Part shown: piece after piece, positions 16,863 to 20,836 of the stretch
How positions within the stretch are numbered: the stretch's first letter is position 1
How the letters are laid out: each line of letters begins with the position of its first letter
Origin: Oehlia diaphana
Lineage: Eukaryota; Glomeromycota; Glomeromycetes; Glomerales; Glomeraceae
Reading direction: 5' to 3'
Assembly (NCBI GenBank): GCA_003833135.1
Contig: QZLH01000097.1
Coordinates: 100,726-121,561 of the forward strand
Length of the DNA stretch: 20,836 nucleotides
Notes under the pieces: generated by a model
What the model saw: only the letters and a program-made list of their open reading frames with translations
Told to the model about the DNA's origin: nothing
Database searches by the model: none
Made by a program: the position numbers and the translations under genes

Positions 16863-17004
16863 GGGGACTGCCAGAAATGACGTCATTTCCTAAGGGGGGA
16901 GGGGGGTTAAGACCATGATGATGTTACACATCTTAATGAATGATGACGTGGGGGGGGGGGGTCAAAATCCTAAAATTTAAATTACGTCATTTCTGGCCAT
17001 CCCC
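16863..17004. mobile_element. MITE with about 26-bp inverted ends
   Basis: The left end GGGGACTGCCAGAAATGACG plus TCATTT (16863-16888) is inverted at 16979-17004 as AAATTACGTCATTTCTGGCC plus ATCCCC. The arms match except for one gap and two substitutions. The inside holds two G homopolymers (16893-16906 and 16950-16961) and no open frame. The element lies inside the F-box pseudogene next to another repeat. No transposase or clear target duplication is seen, so the superfamily stays open. Confidence 0.75.
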
Positions 17005-17250
17005 AGTCTGATAAAACAAAATATAAAATATAGATTTAATATTATTAATTTATTTTCTTCGAATATGTTATTCAATTATCCTAGTTTTATTAAACGTTTG
17101 AACATGGTAAATTAATGTTTATATTGTTATCGATTCTCTTCATAATTTTCAAATTAGTGCGACCCCGTCAAGCAGAACGTATATTTTTTGAGAATATCAG
17201 GATCATTCCATTATAACCATAAAGTCTCTGCTATTAATATTATAATATCC

Positions 17251-17304
17251 AGTTGGCTCAATGGTTAACCAGGAGCGACAGATGAATCTGGAAGTTTTAG
17301 AAAC
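17251..17304 (+). other. tRNA-like A-box/B-box pair, possible SINE remnant
   Basis: TGGCTCAATGG (17254-17264) fits the polymerase III A-box of tRNAs. GTTTTAGAAAC (17294-17304), at tRNA-like distance, could be a worn B-box (consensus GGTTCGANTCC). No cloverleaf can be folded, so it is not a working tRNA. It could be the head of a tRNA-derived SINE or a chance match. Confidence 0.25.
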
Positions 17305-17679
17305 TGGGCGAAACAGAAATCATATATTTGGATTAAAGAATGGAGTTTTTTAATCGCGAGTTAATAGAGAAGTCAGACTTAACAAGTAAGTTTTATTAAA
17401 AGTGATGGACTGAAATGGAGAAAATCGGGAAAATCCAATTACCATATAATACTGCTTGGTATAAATCAATTTACCAGGTGATGTGTAACGTCCATTCTGT
17501 CGGTACTGGACAAATTTAATATATGAAAAATATTAAATATTCTAAATTCCTAATTTAATAATGATAATTATTTTCATGATAAAATCATAGAATGTTATAA
17601 TGAAAGTCCAGTTTATTATGATATGAAAAGAACCTTAGAAATATAAATATATAAGTTATAAAGTAAAGAAAGAGATAAT
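17305..17679. other. Intergenic, short open frame only
   Basis: A 34-codon frame at 17415-17519 (+) begins MEKIGKIQLPYNTAWYKSIY and ends at a TAA. It reads well but is short, has no promoter, and may be a relic of a gene or of the element carrying the tRNA-like motif upstream. The remainder is AT-rich. Confidence 0.3.
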
Positions 17680-17685
17680 TTTATT
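17680..17685 (-). terminator. Poly(A) signal of F-box copy 2
   Basis: TTTATT on the plus strand reads AATAAA on the minus strand, about 54 bases after the stop of the minus-strand F-box gene. Confidence 0.45.
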
Positions 17686-17738
17686 TAAAATAAAAATTCT
17701 ATACGTATATTTTAATATTTAAAATATTGTTTTGTTAA

Positions 17739-19415
17739 TTAATCAACTTCTTTTATAAATTCACAAACTTGAATTTGTAAATCATAGTAATTTTGAACTT
17801 TAATATTATGTGTACTAAATTCCTTTACCTCGTCTTTCAATGAAATTAAAGAAAACAAATCTTTACTTTTAAAAATAATATCTGTAGTATTTTCAAAAAA
17901 TGTTTCCATAATAGCCAAATATTTAATATTATTCTTTTTCATAATATATTTCTTAATATAAGGTAATATAACTTCAATCCCTCCTTGCATTTTGTTACTG
18001 ATTAATAACTTTTTAATAAAAATATTTTGAGAATTTTTTAAAAAAATTTCAAAATCATTTGTATTAATCATAAGTGTTAAACTTAAATATTCTAATTTAA
18101 AAGGAAGAATTTGACCCAAATTTTTTAATACAATTGAACTAAGTTTAGTATCATAATTATAAAAATCATATAATTTACAAAAATCAATAGAAAGATAATT
18201 AAGATTTTGTGTTACATTTTTAATTAATTCAAATGCCGAATAAATATTTTGATCATCAAATCCAGGTAAATCAAAAAATTTGATATTTATACAATATTTT
18301 ATAATTAATTCAAGTAATTGTTTTTTTGATTCATTACTTGTATATAATCCTAAACCATAACCAAATCCAAAATTTTCTAAAAAATCACCAGATTTTTGTA
18401 ATAATGATTTTAATGGTTCAATTTGTAATACTTCATCCAAAAATAATGATTTTAATTTAAATGGTTTGGTTAAATTAATAATTTGTTGTATAAAATCTGT
18501 ATCTAAAGAATAACAATAAAGAATATGAATAGATTCTAAAACATTTAATTGTTCAAATATTTTATATAAATTAGTCATATTTTTAAAGTTGACAGAATAA
18601 AATATAATTGTATTTAAAGTATTTGAACAATTAAAATTTTTTAATAAGGAATTATATATAGAAAAATTGTTGGAACTAAATAAAATTTTCTTTAGATTTT
18701 GTTGTAAATTAATTATTTGTAAAAGATGTTTTTTAATTAATGCGTTATCATTAATTGGATATTGAAAATAAAAAGGATAAATAATTGTATCACTCAAATA
18801 AAGTTTTAAAATTTTGATATTATAAATAAAATTCGGATTTTGTAAAATTAATTCAAGAGCATCATTAAAATAATCATGATCTTTATCTGTAATAATTTCA
18901 ATTTCGAAAGTGTTTAATTTTATTTCATTATCAATAAATATTTTAAATAATGATTTGTAAATTAAACTTGTAATATTTTCAAAATGTGGATATAAAGGAG
19001 ATAAAAAATTCGTTTCTGGCATAAAATAATTAGCAAATTGTTCTTCAGTTGTTAAAGTTTTAACAGCTGAAATCCATTTTTCAATAGAACATATAAGTTT
19101 CCATGTATTCAAACGTTTAATAAAATTAGGATAATTGAAAAATGTATTTGAAGGAATTAATTCCATATTAATTCCATGTTCACTTAATTTTGTTTTATCA
19201 TCATCATTTAAATTGTGTAAGTAAATTTCAATAATATAATTTTTAGGAGGTTTCATTGAAAATGGGTCTTCCCATAATAAAGGAATTGCCAAACGACACC
19301 ATAATCTATTAACTAAAATGCATGAGTGTAATGTTGATAAATCATTCCGAAAATATTGTATAATTTCACTTATTAATTCGGGTAAATCTCCCGAAAATAT
19401 TTTTGAACATGCCAT
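17739..19415 (-). CDS. F-box protein with leucine-rich C-terminal region, copy 2
   Basis: Intronless minus-strand gene of 558 residues, a close paralogue of the gene at 7838. The F-box is GDLPELISEIIQYF (residues 9-22) and LHSCILVNRLWCRLAIPLLW (29-48), the latter with the consensus LVNRLW that copy 1 has as LVNRLL. Shared blocks run the whole length: SFIKRLNTWK, LILQNPNFIYNIK, QQNLKKILF, VLESIHILYCYSLD, LTKPFKLKSLF, SLLQKSGDFLENFGF, FFDLPGF, LEYLSLTLMIN, ILPYIKKYIMK. Copy-specific gaps occur near residues 55-65 and in the last 60 residues (an insert around NTTDIIFKSKDLF). The start is the ATG at 19415, the MACSK start used by all family members. An ATG ten codons upstream (19445) is in frame but reads through CT-rich leader sequence. 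Expected role: Skp1 binding and substrate choice in an SCF ligase. Substrate unknown. Confidence 0.85.
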   Translation of the reverse strand: MACSKIFSGDLPELISEIIQYFRNDLSTLHSCILVNRLWCRLAIPLLWEDPFSMKPPKNYIIEIYLHNLNDDDKTKLSEHGINMELIPSNTFFNYPNFIKRLNTWKLICSIEKWISAVKTLTTEEQFANYFMPETNFLSPLYPHFENITSLIYKSLFKIFIDNEIKLNTFEIEIITDKDHDYFNDALELILQNPNFIYNIKILKLYLSDTIIYPFYFQYPINDNALIKKHLLQIINLQQNLKKILFSSNNFSIYNSLLKNFNCSNTLNTIIFYSVNFKNMTNLYKIFEQLNVLESIHILYCYSLDTDFIQQIINLTKPFKLKSLFLDEVLQIEPLKSLLQKSGDFLENFGFGYGLGLYTSNESKKQLLELIIKYCINIKFFDLPGFDDQNIYSAFELIKNVTQNLNYLSIDFCKLYDFYNYDTKLSSIVLKNLGQILPFKLEYLSLTLMINTNDFEIFLKNSQNIFIKKLLISNKMQGGIEVILPYIKKYIMKKNNIKYLAIMETFFENTTDIIFKSKDLFSLISLKDEVKEFSTHNIKVQNYYDLQIQVCEFIKEVD

Positions 19416-20129
19416 ATTTTCAAATGTAGGGAGGAAAAGGGGCATATGTTTTTGTGTTCAAAACAGGTAATTTAAATCCATTTTCGGAGTTGAAGATTCC
19501 GATATTGTCGTACAATTAATTTGCTGTATGTCGATCATTTGTGACGAAATTTTGCAGTTGTCTTGTGATGCTGATGAGCTTTAATTCCTTAACGTACGCT
19601 ATGTAATAGAGGCTATAATATACGAATAATTTAGAATATTGTTAAATATCAACGCAGTACACGTACTTTATTTTCGATGTAATAATTAAATTAATAACGA
19701 TAATAAATATTTCTAAATAAATATAATTAAAAAATTTAATTTTAGACATTAATATATATTACTCAGTAATACAATAACTTTTTAACTTTCATTAAAGGTC
19801 GGTTCCTTTGGATGACTCGTTTCGCATGAATGTGATATCGTTCACGATGCGTTATCAACCTGAACGGGTGTTTATCTGTTATGTGCCATTTGTGTTTTCA
19901 TTCCATCCACTGGATCGAGCACTTGTCTATATACGTTATGGATCATTCTCCGATAAAAATATACGTTGATTTTGTTCGAAGAATAACTTGACCAACATCT
20001 GTTATATTGTCGATAACAATGTTTAAGTAAATAAGAATAGAATCATATATCCTATAATATAGATGATAAATATTATAACAATGATCCGATCATGGATTTC
20101 GAAGATATACAAAACGTATACAAAAATGT
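19416..20129. other. Upstream region of F-box copy 2, one coding-like stretch
   Basis: Most is AT-rich. The stretch 19796-19966 is richer in GC and open for 57 codons on the plus strand (SVPLDDSFRMNVISFTMRYQ, then PERVFICYVPF and so on). The complementary minus strand also reads like protein in pieces (MIHNVYRQVLDPVDGMKTQM) but has stops. One of the two is probably a relic of an old gene or transposon. I cannot tell which strand is real. Confidence 0.35.
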
Positions 20130-20215
20130 CCTTAAATGTGTTTAATTGGTTAATAAAACTAGAATAGCTAAATAGTGTATTTGAACGAAATAAATCATTA
20201 TTATCCATATTTGTG
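20130..20215 (-). pseudogene. F-box family remnant (third dead copy)
   Basis: On the minus strand this piece encodes NNDLFRSNTLFSYSSFINQL followed by NTF, which aligns with NKDLFPSSTLFNYSSFIKRL NTW of copy 1 (residues about 89-111) and the equivalent of copy 2. The DNA upstream (AATATGGATAATAATGATTT against AATATGGAATTAATAAAGAT) also aligns, so the apparent ATG is internal, not a start. Neither the F-box nor the leucine-rich part is present nearby. A 61-residue frame covering it (20023-20208) is only this remnant running into noise. Confidence 0.75.
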
Positions 20216-20477
20216 TGTATAATAAACTGAATACATTGGTTTAGAGTTTTTGACGAGGAAATTATTATGCATATATAGTAATTTAATTAGACTTAATTCA
20301 TCCACTCACATTTTACTTTTGCTTTAATTTTATTTTATTTTTGGCGTAATTCAATGGTTATCTTTATAAGATTCTTTTTATAAAGGAGGCTTGGTAATAA
20401 GGAATAAAATTGTAAGTGGGATCCTCCAATTCAAGTATTTTAGTATTTTGTAGATTTTCATAATGAAATATATTCAC
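20216..20477. other. AT-rich spacer, nothing recognised
   Basis: No frame of coding quality, no clear repeat ends and no RNA gene. Confidence 0.5.
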
Positions 20478-20580
20478 AATTTCTGTAAAAACATCGTAAA
20501 TCTGCTAATTTCCTTGAATATGCTACTATACATATACGGAAAAACATAAATTGAATATACTGTAATTATTTAATTGGCTA
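20478..20580. repeat. Degenerate copy of the 13875 MITE family
   Basis: AATTTCTGTAAAAACATCGTAAA resembles the left end of the element at 13875 (TTATTTCTGTAAAAACTCCG). An inverted ATACGGAAAA follows near 20534, then CTGTAATTATTTAATTGGCT, similar to the inverse of the AGCCTTATAG/ATTAATTGCAG inner part of that element. Ends and length are uncertain. Confidence 0.4.
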
Positions 20581-20722
20581 AATTCATTTAAGGAATTTGA
20601 AAATTACTGCGATTACAAATTATTGTTGTCATAAAATTTATCTTAATTTGTGTAAGTTGACAATTCCAGCGATGCCGTGTTTCCATTTTGAGGGGAGTAG
20701 ATGATATGTCTCTATTGCGTGT

Positions 20723-20836
20723 AGGGATGGCAACGGTCACGGTCATTAACCGGTTATGACCGGTCATGACCGTGACCGATATCGGTCGGTCAAAGACCTC
20801 TGACCGACCGTTTGACCGACCGGTCTGACCGACCGT
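20723..20836. repeat. GGTCA-rich palindromic repeat, cut by window edge
   Basis: The segment is made almost wholly of GGTCA/TGACC words. CGGTCACGGTCAT (20734-20746) is perfectly inverted at 20766-20778, giving a 13-base stem with a 19-base loop, and further GACCGACCG units follow to the last base. The sharp composition change at GGGATGGCAACG marks its left end. It probably continues beyond the window. No coding frame is credible. Confidence 0.7.

Larger units (their letters stand above)
16591..17110 (+). pseudogene. F-box family pseudogene interrupted by repeats
   Basis: ATG GCA TGC TCA at 16591 starts exactly as the two intact F-box genes (MACSK), but one A is missing in the next codons, so the frame shifts at once. 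Homology continues through TGTCGTTTGGCAGTCCCATT, ATTATGGGAAGGTCC and TTTTCAATGAAA, which matches the minus-strand paralogue best. It stops at about 16750. It resumes at about 17033 with TTATTCAATTATCCTAGTTT and TTATTAAACGTTTGAACATG, the FNYxSFIKRLNTW region. The roughly 280 bases in between are repeat DNA absent from the other copies. The rest of the gene (about 440 residues) is missing. Confidence 0.85.

Overview
The window looks like nuclear DNA of a filamentous fungus, most likely an arbuscular mycorrhizal fungus of the Rhizophagus/Glomeromycotina type. The evidence is a very AT-rich background, a conserved fungal gene split by six short introns with GTAAGN or GTATGT donors and YAG acceptors, AATAAA signals after most stop codons, lineage-style expanded BTB and F-box families, and islands of small inverted-repeat elements. 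The genus is my inference from style, not from a search. There is no bacterial operon, CRISPR array, rRNA or complete tRNA.

Layout. 1-740: AT-rich edge with no gene. 839-1741 and 2010-2876 (+): a tandem pair of related BTB-domain proteins. 3253-5305 (+): GWT1/PIG-W, the inositol acyltransferase of GPI-anchor synthesis, rebuilt here as seven exons giving 512 residues; this is the one clear core gene. 5306-7837: gene-poor, with decayed reading frames on the minus strand and a 221-bp inverted-repeat element. 7838-9565 (+): an intact F-box protein with a leucine-rich C-terminal part. 9566-14684: a long gene-poor stretch with an orphan promoter-like block, a broken F-box copy, two further broken minus-strand reading frames, a palindrome, a degenerate ~101-bp tandem repeat and a small MITE. 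14685-15152 (+): a Ser/Asn/Gln-rich protein of unknown function. 15153-17738: repeats and a second broken F-box copy that has itself been interrupted by a repeat cluster containing a MITE. 17739-19415 (-): the second intact F-box paralogue. 19416-20836: a third F-box remnant (-), a degenerate MITE copy and a GGTCA-rich repeat cut by the window edge.

How it fits together. GWT1 is a housekeeping ER-membrane enzyme. The BTB and F-box genes belong to families that usually supply substrate-recognition subunits to cullin-RING ubiquitin ligases (CUL3 for BTB, SCF for F-box). Here they occur as recent duplicates beside decaying copies and MITEs, the pattern of birth-and-death gene families. I found no strong evidence of a new multi-gene system. 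The most useful leads are the F-box family with two live and three dead copies, the transposon nested in one dead copy, and several short coding-like relics that simple ORF calling misses.
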